A DNA stretch of 35,387 bases from contig JAFWJU010000016.1 of the NCBI GenBank assembly GCA_017511465.1, positions 1 through 35,387 of the forward strand, written 5' to 3'. The notes beneath the pieces were generated by a model. It had not been told where the DNA came from. It ran no database searches and saw only the letters and a list, made by a program, of their open reading frames with translations. Source of the DNA: Eggerthellaceae bacterium (GTDB taxonomy: Bacteria; Actinomycetota; Coriobacteriia; Coriobacteriales; Eggerthellaceae). Shown here piece after piece: positions 7,777 through 15,433 of the stretch; position 1 is the stretch's first letter, and each line of letters begins with the position of its first letter. The position numbers were made by a program, and so were the translations under genes.

Positions 7777-8868
7777 CTAGAATTGGTAAATCGCCTCTTC
7801 GAGCGATGAGTATTCGCGGTTCAGGAAGTCGCGCATGCGGAAGCGGATGCACGTCGTCCACACCGTGACCTCCCAGCCGAGCGACCCATATGTGCTGATG
7901 TCCGCCTCACCCGACTCGTCATCGTCGATATCGTCGATGCAGTAGGCGACCGACCCCGTGCCCACATACAACGGATCTTCGCCTTCAAGCTGCACGGTAT
8001 CGGGCAGCGCATGCGTATGCCCCGTGAAGAAGATGACGTTGGGATGCTTCTTCAGGCAATCGTGCAGGTTTTCGTTGTCCTCGTCCGAAAGCGACCACTC
8101 ATGCCCGAAATCGCCCGGTTCGGTATTGCGCACAGTCTGGTATAGCGGCTCGTGCATGAACACGAACGAAAGCTGCTTGTTATCCAAATCGGCGTCGAGC
8201 ATGGAGTCCATCCATTCGATTTGCTCATCCGAAATGCCGAAATGCGCCCAATTGTCACTGGGATAGCTGTCGGGACCCAGGACTATGAGATGCACGTTAT
8301 TGATTGTGCGGTCATAGTACGGGTGCACTTGATCGGAAATGCCCGCCTGCTCCCTGAACAGGTCGGTGAGGTTCGAAACGGGTTGAGCGCCCTCAGTCGA
8401 ATCATATTGGTCGTGATTGCCGATGACCAATACGAAGTCGTCGGGGAACTTGAAGCCCGATGCCTCGGCCAACTCGGCAAACTTCGCATACTGCTCAGGC
8501 GTGCCGCTGTTCGTAATATCGCCGACGACGATGATCGCATCGTTATCGGGGCAAAACTCGGCAATGTCCTCGAACATGTTCTGCACGCGGTCGACGTAAG
8601 GCTGGTAATCCAGCGTCATATGAGTGTCGCTGACTACGATGAACTTGGCGAGGGCCTCGCTCTCGTCGGGGGTCTCCTCGATCCTCTGGGCCCTGTTCAT
8701 CGCGTTTTGGTATTGCGGCCCGCCGTTCGTCATGTGCCCTCGTTCGGTAGCCGTAGTAGTACTTGTCGAGCTCGTCGAGCAGCCACCGAAAAGCGCAGCG
8801 CCGATTGCAGCCCCTGTTGCGGCGGTCGTGATTTGGACGAATCTCCTGCGGGTGATGTCGGCGGCCAT
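7777..8868 (-). CDS. Tat-exported lipoprotein metallophosphoesterase
   Basis: 363 residues. The N-terminus has a twin-arginine signal (TRRRFVQI) followed by a hydrophobic stretch and a lipobox ending at Cys30, so the enzyme is probably exported folded and lipid-anchored outside the membrane. The calcineurin-like two-metal site is complete: SDTH (80-83), GDITN (116-120), GNHD (150-153), a later HEP, and GHTH near residue 270. The family hydrolyses phosphomono- or diesters; the substrate is not evident. GAGGAGG lies just before the ATG. It is downstream of the feo genes on the same strand, but the 73-nt gap leaves co-transcription open. Confidence 0.9.
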   Translation of the reverse strand: MAADITRRRFVQITTAATGAAIGAALFGGCSTSSTSTTTATERGHMTNGGPQYQNAMNRAQRIEETPDESEALAKFIVVSDTHMTLDYQPYVDRVQNMFEDIAEFCPDNDAIIVVGDITNSGTPEQYAKFAELAEASGFKFPDDFVLVIGNHDQYDSTEGAQPVSNLTDLFREQAGISDQVHPYYDRTINNVHLIVLGPDSYPSDNWAHFGISDEQIEWMDSMLDADLDNKQLSFVFMHEPLYQTVRNTEPGDFGHEWSLSDEDNENLHDCLKKHPNVIFFTGHTHALPDTVQLEGEDPLYVGTGSVAYCIDDIDDDESGEADISTYGSLGWEVTVWTTCIRFRMRDFLNREYSSLEEAIYQF

Positions 8869-8941
8869 GGTTCCCTCCTCGCTGGCGGGCTTTCACATGA
8901 CCTTATTCTACTTGAGATGCTGCAAGTTAAGGAGCGTGCGT

Positions 8942-9181
8942 CTACCGAAGGGGTTTATAGGTGGGCTGCAGGTTGTTGCGAGCGGCAGCACAGTCCTTGC
9001 AGGAAGAGCATCCATCGCAGCTGGCCGAGCACATAAGACCGCTCAGGTCCAAGTCGTCATCATGCTTGTCGCCCGTATCGCAACAGCCACCGCGCGATTT
9101 CTTCTTGAAGAACGTCGCCTTCACCGCCAGCGCGAGCACCGCCACGACGATTGCGAGGATTATCCAACTCGCAAGGTTCAC
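8942..9181 (-). CDS. FeoB-associated Cys-rich membrane protein
   Basis: 79 residues with one N-terminal membrane helix (about 4-24), a basic KKK stop and a Cys-rich cytoplasmic tail. The tail holds GGCC, then MCSASCDGCSSCKDC, seven cysteines in all. Size, topology and position right after feoB fit the family of FeoB-associated Cys-rich proteins, which are thought to assist ferrous iron entry, perhaps by taking over the metal at the cytoplasmic face. It starts with GTG, with AAGGAAG upstream. A strong hairpin separates it from feoB. Confidence 0.85.
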   Translation of the reverse strand: MNLASWIILAIVVAVLALAVKATFFKKKSRGGCCDTGDKHDDDLDLSGLMCSASCDGCSSCKDCAAARNNLQPTYKPLR

Positions 9182-9202
9182 CTACACCGCTTCCTTTCGC
9201 GA

Positions 9203-9233
9203 ATGGGGCGCAAAGCCACGCTTTGCGCCCCAT
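9203..9233 (-). other. Intercistronic hairpin between feoB and the Cys-rich gene
   Basis: A perfect 13-bp inverted repeat (9203-9215 and 9221-9233, 5-nt loop) just after the feoB stop. On the minus strand no U-tract follows, so it is more likely an mRNA-stabilising or attenuating structure than a full terminator. Confidence 0.5.
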
Positions 9234-9245
9234 GCCAATTCGTTT

Positions 9246-11957
9246 TTACTCTTCAGCCGTGGCAACCTGCAGTTTGGCAGCGCTTCGCTTTCCAGCCGGA
9301 CGGAACAGCCCGAACAGGATCAATGCCAACAGAACGATGGCCACAACCGTCCAGATGTCGAATGCGCCAAGGATGAACACCTTGCCAAGCTGGAAGATGA
9401 TGAGCGACACCACGTAAGCGAACCCGCATTCCCAACCGATGGCGGCCCAGAACCACTTGTTGAAACCGCCCATCTCGCGCTTGATGGCGCCCATCGCCGC
9501 AAAGCACGGCGCGCATAGCAGCTGGAACGTCATGAACGAGAACGCCGCCACCGGAACGAGCGCCGCGGAGCCATTTGCAATCGCGAGCGACTGCATAAAC
9601 TCGCCCGACCAAGCCAGCTCGCCGCCGCCGAAAACGACCGCCATGGTGCCGATGACGTTCTCCTTGGCGATGAGGCCCGTGATGACCGTCGATGCAGACT
9701 GCCAGTTGGCAAACCCGAGCGGCGCGAAGATCCATGCGAACGCGTTGCCGAAGTACGCCAGGAACGAGTAGTCCATCAAGTCCTCGCCAACCCACATGAA
9801 CTGACCCTCGTAGATGCCGTATCCCGAGAGGAACCACACGACAACCGTGGCGAGCAAGATGATGGTGCCGGCTTTCTTGATGAACGACCAAGCGCGTTCC
9901 CACATGCTGCGCAGCAAGTCGACGAAGCGCGGCAAGCGGTACTCGGGAAGCTCCATGATATAGGGAGCGGTCTCGCCCATGAACGGCTTGGTCTTCTTCA
10001 GGATGATACCCGAGATGACAATGGCGGCGATGCCCATGAAGTACGCGGTCGGGCCGACCCACCACACACCGCCGAACACTGCCGTGGCGATGAGGGCGAT
10101 GATGGGCAGCTTGGCCGAACACGGCATAAACGTGGTCGTCATGATGGTCAGATGACGCGCCGATTCCGATTCGATCGTGCGTGAAGCCATGACGCCCGGA
10201 ACACCGCAGCCCGTGCCGACGATCATGGGGATGAACGTCTTACCCGATAAGCCGAAACGGCGGAACAGGCGGTCCAAGATGAACGTGACGCGGGCCATGT
10301 AGCCGCAACCCTCGAGAATCGCCAGCAGGAAGAACAGGATCATGATCTGCGGGACGAAGCCGAGCACGGCGCCCACGCCGGCGACGATGCCGTCCATGAT
10401 CAGGTCGTACAGCCAATCGGCGCAGCCAACCGCTTCAAGCGCGCCGCCGATGAGCGCCGGGATACCGGGAACCCATAGGCCGTACGCGCTGTGATCCTCG
10501 GGAGCAGCAACCTGGATGCCCTGAGGCACGGCCTCGCCGGATTCTTCGTCAACAGCCTCGCCGTCAAACTGGTAGATGACCGCTTCGGCAGCGCCCTCCC
10601 TGCCCTCTGAGGCGATTTCGTCATTGCGGGCGTCGGCAAGCGCCTGGGCTTTTGCCTCGTTCTCTGCGCCCATGTACACGAAGTAATCGGTTTCGAAGGC
10701 CTCTTCTTCGTCGACGACGTTGTATTCGGCGATGACGCCGGCTTTCGAAGCCTGCGACTCGAATTCCTTCAAGGCAGCCTGGGCCCCAGCCGATTCGGGA
10801 TCGGCCTCGAAGTCCTCGCCAAGCGCCTCCACCACATCCTCGGGCGGCTCGGCCAAGAAGTTGGCGGCGACCAAATCGGTTTCGACTCCCTTTTCTGCCG
10901 CCGCGTCAAGGAAGTTCGCAATGGCTTCCTGGGCCTCGTCATACGGCTCGGCAGCCTCGTCATAAGCAGCTTGGGCGCCTGCATCCGGATTGACGATGGC
11001 CACGGGATCGAGGTACCAACCATCGCCGAACACGCCATCGTTAGCCCAGTCAGTCGCAACCGTGCCGACCGTCGAGATGGAAATGTAGTAAATTGCCGCG
11101 ATGATCACCACGAAAATGGGGATTGCAAGCACGCGGTTGAGCACCACGCGGTCGATTTTCGCCGTCGCGCTCTTATTGCCCTCGGGGCGCACCTGCACGT
11201 TGGGCATGAAGGCGGTCAGGAAGTTGTAACGCTCGTTGGCGACGACAGCGTCAGCCTTGTCGCCGAAACGGGCTTCGACGGCGCGCACATGGGTGTCCAA
11301 GTCGCCGATCTCGCCAATATCGGCGATGACCTTGCTATCGCATTCGAGGTATTTAATGGCGTAGAAACGACGCAGATGCGCGGGCACGTTTTCGGGCAGG
11401 TCGTACTCGAGATGTTTGATCAGCTGCTCCAAATCGTCGGAAAACGGGATCGCCTTAGGAGCCTTGCCGTCCTTTGCAGCTTTGAGGGCGGCGTCCATGA
11501 CGTCGTCGATGCCGTCACCGCGGAGCGCCGAAACCTCCACCACGGGCAAGCCCAGCTTTTCCGCGAGCAATGCGGAGTTGATCTGATAACCGCGCTTGGC
11601 CACGATGTCCATCTGGTTGAGCGCCACGACGACCGGCACGCCGAATTCCATCAGTTGCGTGGTCAGGTACAGGTTGCGCTCGAGGTTCGACGCGTCGACG
11701 ATGTCCACGATGACATTCGCGCTACCGGCAGCCAGATAATCGCGCGCGATGATTTCCTCGCTGGAATACGGCGTGAGCGAGTAAATGCCCGGCAAGTCGA
11801 CGATTTCGACATCCTTATCCCATTTGAGGGTGCCGGTCTTGCGCTCGACGGTGACGCCCGGCCAGTTGCCGACGTACTGGTGATTGCCGGTCAGCTGGTT
11901 GAACAGCGTCGTCTTACCCGAGTTCGGATTGCCGACCAAGGCGATGGTTGTTGACAT
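9246..11957 (-). CDS. feoB: Ferrous iron transporter FeoB, with large acidic insertion
   Basis: 903 residues, longer than the usual 650-780. The N-terminal G domain has GNPNSGKT (9-16), DLPG (54-57), NQMD (114-117) and SALRGDG (143-149), followed by the helical GDI region and a first membrane segment at about 271-297. The canonical core follows from about residue 510, including LEGCGYMAR, MIVGTGCGVPG and the later segments of the two Gate repeats. Between the first and second membrane segments sits an unusual stretch of about 190 residues (308-495) rich in Ala, Glu and Asp, predicted outside the cytoplasm. FeoB moves Fe(II) across the membrane, with GTP hydrolysis regulating or driving it. 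The gene lies between feoA and the Cys-rich partner. Confidence 0.95.
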   Translation of the reverse strand: MSTTIALVGNPNSGKTTLFNQLTGNHQYVGNWPGVTVERKTGTLKWDKDVEIVDLPGIYSLTPYSSEEIIARDYLAAGSANVIVDIVDASNLERNLYLTTQLMEFGVPVVVALNQMDIVAKRGYQINSALLAEKLGLPVVEVSALRGDGIDDVMDAALKAAKDGKAPKAIPFSDDLEQLIKHLEYDLPENVPAHLRRFYAIKYLECDSKVIADIGEIGDLDTHVRAVEARFGDKADAVVANERYNFLTAFMPNVQVRPEGNKSATAKIDRVVLNRVLAIPIFVVIIAAIYYISISTVGTVATDWANDGVFGDGWYLDPVAIVNPDAGAQAAYDEAAEPYDEAQEAIANFLDAAAEKGVETDLVAANFLAEPPEDVVEALGEDFEADPESAGAQAALKEFESQASKAGVIAEYNVVDEEEAFETDYFVYMGAENEAKAQALADARNDEIASEGREGAAEAVIYQFDGEAVDEESGEAVPQGIQVAAPEDHSAYGLWVPGIPALIGGALEAVGCADWLYDLIMDGIVAGVGAVLGFVPQIMILFFLLAILEGCGYMARVTFILDRLFRRFGLSGKTFIPMIVGTGCGVPGVMASRTIESESARHLTIMTTTFMPCSAKLPIIALIATAVFGGVWWVGPTAYFMGIAAIVISGIILKKTKPFMGETAPYIMELPEYRLPRFVDLLRSMWERAWSFIKKAGTIILLATVVVWFLSGYGIYEGQFMWVGEDLMDYSFLAYFGNAFAWIFAPLGFANWQSASTVITGLIAKENVIGTMAVVFGGGELAWSGEFMQSLAIANGSAALVPVAAFSFMTFQLLCAPCFAAMGAIKREMGGFNKWFWAAIGWECGFAYVVSLIIFQLGKVFILGAFDIWTVVAIVLLALILFGLFRPAGKRSAAKLQVATAEE

Positions 11958-12061
11958 GACTTTACCACTCCTCTCGAGGGAGGCCTCTCCGTGCGGCTCT
12001 TCGCCGCTTCTTACCTTGTGATTTGCGTGCTAGGCGGATGCGCCCGAGCTTGGCTGTTCCG

Positions 12062-12286
12062 TTATGCCGGCTGCACCACGATGCTCGCAGCGTCGGACTT
12101 GCGCAGCGACAGCTGGTAGCCACGCACAGTTAGCTCGATGGGGTCGCCGAGCGGCGCGATCTTGTCTACCGTAACGTGCGCACCCTCGGTAATGCCCATG
12201 TCCAAGATGCGCCGGCGAATCTCGCCGGTGTCGCCGAGCTTGCTGACGGTGCATGTACTGCCGACGGCAACTTCGTCTAATGTCAT
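12062..12286 (-). CDS. feoA: FeoA, SH3-like partner of FeoB
   Basis: 74 residues with the FeoA beta-barrel pattern: TLDEVAVGSTCTV, then GEIRRRILDMGITEGAHV and a C-terminal ELTVRGYQLSLRKSDA. FeoA is a small cytoplasmic protein that supports FeoB-dependent ferrous iron uptake. The start at 12286 follows a perfect GAGGAGGAG ribosome binding site; the frame extends 13 codons upstream but through the leader that carries the promoter. First gene of the feo operon; a 104-nt spacer separates it from feoB. Confidence 0.92.
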   Translation of the reverse strand: MTLDEVAVGSTCTVSKLGDTGEIRRRILDMGITEGAHVTVDKIAPLGDPIELTVRGYQLSLRKSDAASIVVQPA

Positions 12287-12313
12287 GGTCTCCTCCTCAA
12301 TAACGTTCTGTTT

Positions 12314-12343
12314 AAGGTTAACCATTGGTAACTCTTATGTCAA
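12314..12343 (-). promoter_or_regulatory. feo operon promoter with a possible metal-repressor operator
   Basis: On the minus strand TTGACA (12343-12338) and TAACCT (12320-12315) are exactly 17 nt apart, upstream of the feoA ribosome binding site. The -10 overlaps the palindrome GGTTAACC (12316-12323). This resembles half of a DtxR/IdeR-type box (TTAGGTTAG...), which would let an iron-bound repressor block the promoter. The promoter call is strong, the repressor assignment is inference. Confidence 0.65.
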
Positions 12344-12431
12344 CGAAAAATTTTCCTCGGTTTACTTTTTCGGCGTAAGCGGAAAGCCGAGCGAAGTGGA
12401 ACACGAGACGCGGTTTGATCCCCTTTTTGCG

Positions 12432-12437
12432 TACAAT
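12432..12437 (+). promoter_or_regulatory. Possible -10 of the dipeptidase gene
   Basis: TACAAT, 36 nt upstream of the start codon. No convincing -35 lies 16-18 nt before it. Confidence 0.3.
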
Positions 12438-12472
12438 GGCCTCAAGCGATTCAATACGAAAGGCAATGCGCA

Positions 12473-13132
12473 ATGGAACCCGATTTCAAGGCAATGGCGG
12501 AAAAAGACCCCTCGGGATTCGTGCTACTGGCAGACCACGTGCCGGGAATCATCCAGGAGATTCGCTATTACTCGACGTACAACTTCATCGGCGACCGCAT
12601 CGACGGATACGAGGAACCATGCGCGCTGATGACGGTGGAAGCCGCACGCGCCCTCAAGGCCGTCGCCAACGAGGTGGCGGTGCAGGGCTTGCGCCTTAAG
12701 GTCTTCGACGCATACCGTCCGGCCACGGCAGTCAAGCATTTCGTGTTATGGGGCATCGAGGATCTCGACCTGCGCATGAAGCCGTTCTTCTACCCCGACC
12801 TGGACAAGGAAGACCTGTTCGTGAAGGGCTACATCGCCAGCCAGTCGAGCCACAGCAGGGGCAGCACCATCGACCTGACCCTGTTGGACATGACCACCGG
12901 CAAAGAGCTCGACATGGGAAGCCCCTTCGATTTCTTCGGCGAGATATCGCATCCCGATTACCGCAGCATCACCGACGATCAATACGACAACAGGATGCTC
13001 TTGCAACGGACCATGATGCGCCACGGCTTCGTGCCGATCGATTGCGAATGGTGGCACTTCACGCTGGCAGACGAACCGTATCCCAACACGTACTTCGACT
13101 TCCCGGTTTCGTCGCAGTACCTCAGGCGCTAG
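12473..13132 (+). CDS. VanX-family D-Ala-D-Ala dipeptidase
   Basis: 219-residue cytoplasmic zinc peptidase of family M15D. All family residues are present: Arg82 in DAYRP, the SSHSRGS block with His127 and Asp134 as zinc ligands, the catalytic Glu182 and zinc His185 in EWWHF, and the C-terminal DEPYPNTYFDFPV, very like VanX of resistance clusters. The reaction is hydrolysis of D-alanyl-D-alanine. No vanH, vanA, vanR or vanS lies nearby, so a role in cell-wall dipeptide recycling is as likely as glycopeptide resistance. Only a weak AAGG precedes the start. Its 3' end overlaps the convergent operon end by 11 nt, with no terminator between. Confidence 0.9.
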   Translation: MEPDFKAMAEKDPSGFVLLADHVPGIIQEIRYYSTYNFIGDRIDGYEEPCALMTVEAARALKAVANEVAVQGLRLKVFDAYRPATAVKHFVLWGIEDLDLRMKPFFYPDLDKEDLFVKGYIASQSSHSRGSTIDLTLLDMTTGKELDMGSPFDFFGEISHPDYRSITDDQYDNRMLLQRTMMRHGFVPIDCEWWHFTLADEPYPNTYFDFPVSSQYLRR

Positions 13133-14144
13133 CGGGCGACGCGGACGCGTTGTCAGCCGCCGGAAGCTTCGGCTTTGGCGGAACAGCCTGATACAGCAGC
13201 TCGAGGAACACGAAGAGCGACCCCATCCCCACCAAAAGCCCGTCGAGCTTGGTATCGCCCGCGCGCTTCATCAGCTTCTCGAGCGCAGGAAGCAGCTGCC
13301 AAACGCCCCATGTGGCGATGATGGAATAGAACAGGGAGTTCTGCAGGCACACCTGTCCCATGAAGTTGTACTTCATGTCGCGGTAGTCCCAAAGCTCGTA
13401 ATTGCGGTTCGCAACCATCCCCGTGCCGAAGTCGACAGATGTGCAGGCAACCTGGTTGACTAGAAAGCTCGCCCCCATGGCAAGGGGCTTGCTCAATGCA
13501 GCTGGAACCGGGCTGGAAGCCAAAGCAGCCTCAATTGCATGCTTGGCAGGGACGAGCAACGAATCCGCAAGCACGGCAGCCGTGCCTTCTGCCGGGAAGG
13601 GGAACAGCCATTGGTCCCAAAGCATATGATTGCCCCGGTCATAGCCGCCCTTGAATATGCCGTATTTGATGCCGGTGCAAAACAGCATCTCGACCCAGTG
13701 GCCTAGCATAGAAAACGTCATGAAGTACAAGCCCAGCTTACGAGCCCGCGGATAAAACCCAGCCGAAAGCAGGGGTCCCCGCAGCGTGGGCAGCGCGCCT
13801 TTTCGCCGCTTGTACTCAGAAAACACGCCCAAACCCACCAACGCAACCGATTCGACGGCGTGCGCGATGGGCATGACCTTGTTGAACGCCTTTTCCTTAA
13901 GCGAGTCCTTGCTCCACGTACGCGTGACGTACGAGCCTTTCGATCGCTTGTTCAGCACGCCGAGGGCGACAGTGCCCACGGCGGTGGCGGCAGCAACCGG
14001 CAACGCGGCTGGCGAGCGCCTATGTGCAAGCCAAGTGCTCATCGCCGTTCCGATAGTGCTTGCCCCCACGCGCCAGAAGCTCGCGTCGTACGGTAGCTTG
14101 TCAGGATCGGAAGCCGCTGCATATGCATACCAAGATCCCAACAT
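13122..14144 (-). CDS. CmpB-type multi-pass membrane protein (paralogue 4, end of the operon)
   Basis: 340 residues with several membrane segments. It shares with three genes upstream a signature in fixed order: SMLGHWVEMLFC, YDRGNHMLWDQWLFPFPAEG, then CTSVDFGTGM, LWDYRDM and NFMGQVCLQNS. This is the pattern of the family called 'putative ABC-transporter type IV' (CmpB), whose biochemical role is not known. This copy is the most diverged at its N-terminus (two short hydrophobic segments and a basic KRRKG stretch) and has a Pro/Ala-rich tail. AAGGAGG lies about 7 nt before the ATG. No ATP-binding domain is present, so the family name should not be read as proof of ABC transport. Confidence 0.8.
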   Translation of the reverse strand: MLGSWYAYAAASDPDKLPYDASFWRVGASTIGTAMSTWLAHRRSPAALPVAAATAVGTVALGVLNKRSKGSYVTRTWSKDSLKEKAFNKVMPIAHAVESVALVGLGVFSEYKRRKGALPTLRGPLLSAGFYPRARKLGLYFMTFSMLGHWVEMLFCTGIKYGIFKGGYDRGNHMLWDQWLFPFPAEGTAAVLADSLLVPAKHAIEAALASSPVPAALSKPLAMGASFLVNQVACTSVDFGTGMVANRNYELWDYRDMKYNFMGQVCLQNSLFYSIIATWGVWQLLPALEKLMKRAGDTKLDGLLVGMGSLFVFLELLYQAVPPKPKLPAADNASASPASA

Positions 14145-14208
14145 CAGGCCGCCTCCTTCGACTCTCGCAAGATTCCCTTAAACCTTGTCCTTAAACATCC
14201 GACTACCG

Positions 14209-15300
14209 CTAGATTTGCCATCCGCCGAACGCTGCGGCGATGTCGAAGAAGTACAGCATGGCCAAGAACAGGTACATGCCCAGCAACCCGAACGCAAGGG
14301 CGTTGGCGACGCCTCGCGGCATGCGGCGCAAGCCCTTGTCCATGAGAGGATAAAACACCCACACGATGAGCGTGGCCGCGATGCTGTAGACCATCGAGTT
14401 CTGCAGGCACACTTGCCCCATGAAGTTGAAAGGCAATGCGCGGTAATCCCACAGGCTGTAATCTTGGTTGGCGACCATGCCGGTCGTGAAGTCGATGCAG
14501 GTGCAAACCGCCGCGTTGAGCAGGAAGCTGAGCAGCACGGCGAGCCACACGCGACCGCCCGTCTTCTTCAGCAGCCAGCGCGCTGCCGGGTGCAGCGCGA
14601 TGACGATCATGACCGCCGCCGCGCCTTCGGCCGTGAACGGGAACAGCCACTGGCTCCAGAGCATGGCGTTCGTGGGGTCGTAATCGCCCATGAAGACGCC
14701 GGCCACGATGAGTTGGCAGAACAGCATTTCGGCCCAATGGCCCAGCATCGAGAACGAGACGAAGTAGATCATCAGGTCGCGCCAGAACGTGCGCGTGCGG
14801 ACGCGTTCGCGTAGCGGCTTGTCCCAGCTGTGGCCTTCGGCTGCCCCGGGCGCCAGGTCGGGCGGCTTGCAAAGCACGCGCTTAGCCTGGGGCGAGAGCA
14901 TGAGGTATGCAGCGACCGCAACGGCGCCCGCGTATTCCATGGCGGCAATGACCATCGTACCCGCCTGGCCGATGTACATCGCGAGCTCGTCCATCGCACC
15001 AAATGCTGCATGGTCGACCATTGCAAGCGTCGCACCCAAAAATGCCGTGATCGCGCCGACCACCCGCGCACTTCGGGCACGTTGCGACATGAGCCACATG
15101 GTCACCGTGCCACCCGCCATGAGCAGCAGAACGCGCACCATGCTGATATCGTATTCGAACATATGCGGCGAGCACAAAAACCCGAACACCAAGGTCAGGG
15201 CCATGGCAAAGCCGAAGTACGCCTGGCACAGGCGAATGCCGACCGGCAAACTGGCGGTTTCCGAAACGGTGGCTTTCGAAATAGTATGCGTTTCGATCAT
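14209..15300 (-). CDS. CmpB-type multi-pass membrane protein (paralogue 3)
   Basis: 363 residues, about eight membrane segments. The N-terminal half has four or five hydrophobic helices, then a basic loop, then the family core: SMLGHWAEMLFC, GDYDPTNAMLWSQWLFPF, CTCIDFTTGM, YSLWDYRALPFNFMG and QVCLQNSMVYS. The Asp/Thr/Gly and Trp-Asp-Tyr-Arg residues lie in or next to membrane helices in all four copies. The start at 15300 has AAAGG 9 nt upstream; the open frame reaches 27 codons further but without a ribosome binding site. It is preceded by 133 nt of spacer after the ATPase fragment, the largest gap inside the operon. Confidence 0.8.
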   Translation of the reverse strand: MIETHTISKATVSETASLPVGIRLCQAYFGFAMALTLVFGFLCSPHMFEYDISMVRVLLLMAGGTVTMWLMSQRARSARVVGAITAFLGATLAMVDHAAFGAMDELAMYIGQAGTMVIAAMEYAGAVAVAAYLMLSPQAKRVLCKPPDLAPGAAEGHSWDKPLRERVRTRTFWRDLMIYFVSFSMLGHWAEMLFCQLIVAGVFMGDYDPTNAMLWSQWLFPFTAEGAAAVMIVIALHPAARWLLKKTGGRVWLAVLLSFLLNAAVCTCIDFTTGMVANQDYSLWDYRALPFNFMGQVCLQNSMVYSIAATLIVWVFYPLMDKGLRRMPRGVANALAFGLLGMYLFLAMLYFFDIAAAFGGWQI

Positions 15301-15433
15301 GCAAGAACCTTTCAAGCGATTCCCTTGGTACTTGATACTCATCTTCAAGCGCCAAGAGCCTCGCCGAGGCCTTGCCGTCATCTCTTTGTTACCCGATTAA
15401 GACACGAAACGCGAAGCGCATGACGAAACGCGG

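Noticed and set aside
12287-12325. Thirteen-codon N-terminal extension of FeoA
   Set aside because: It would run through the leader toward the promoter, while a perfect ribosome binding site precedes the internal ATG.
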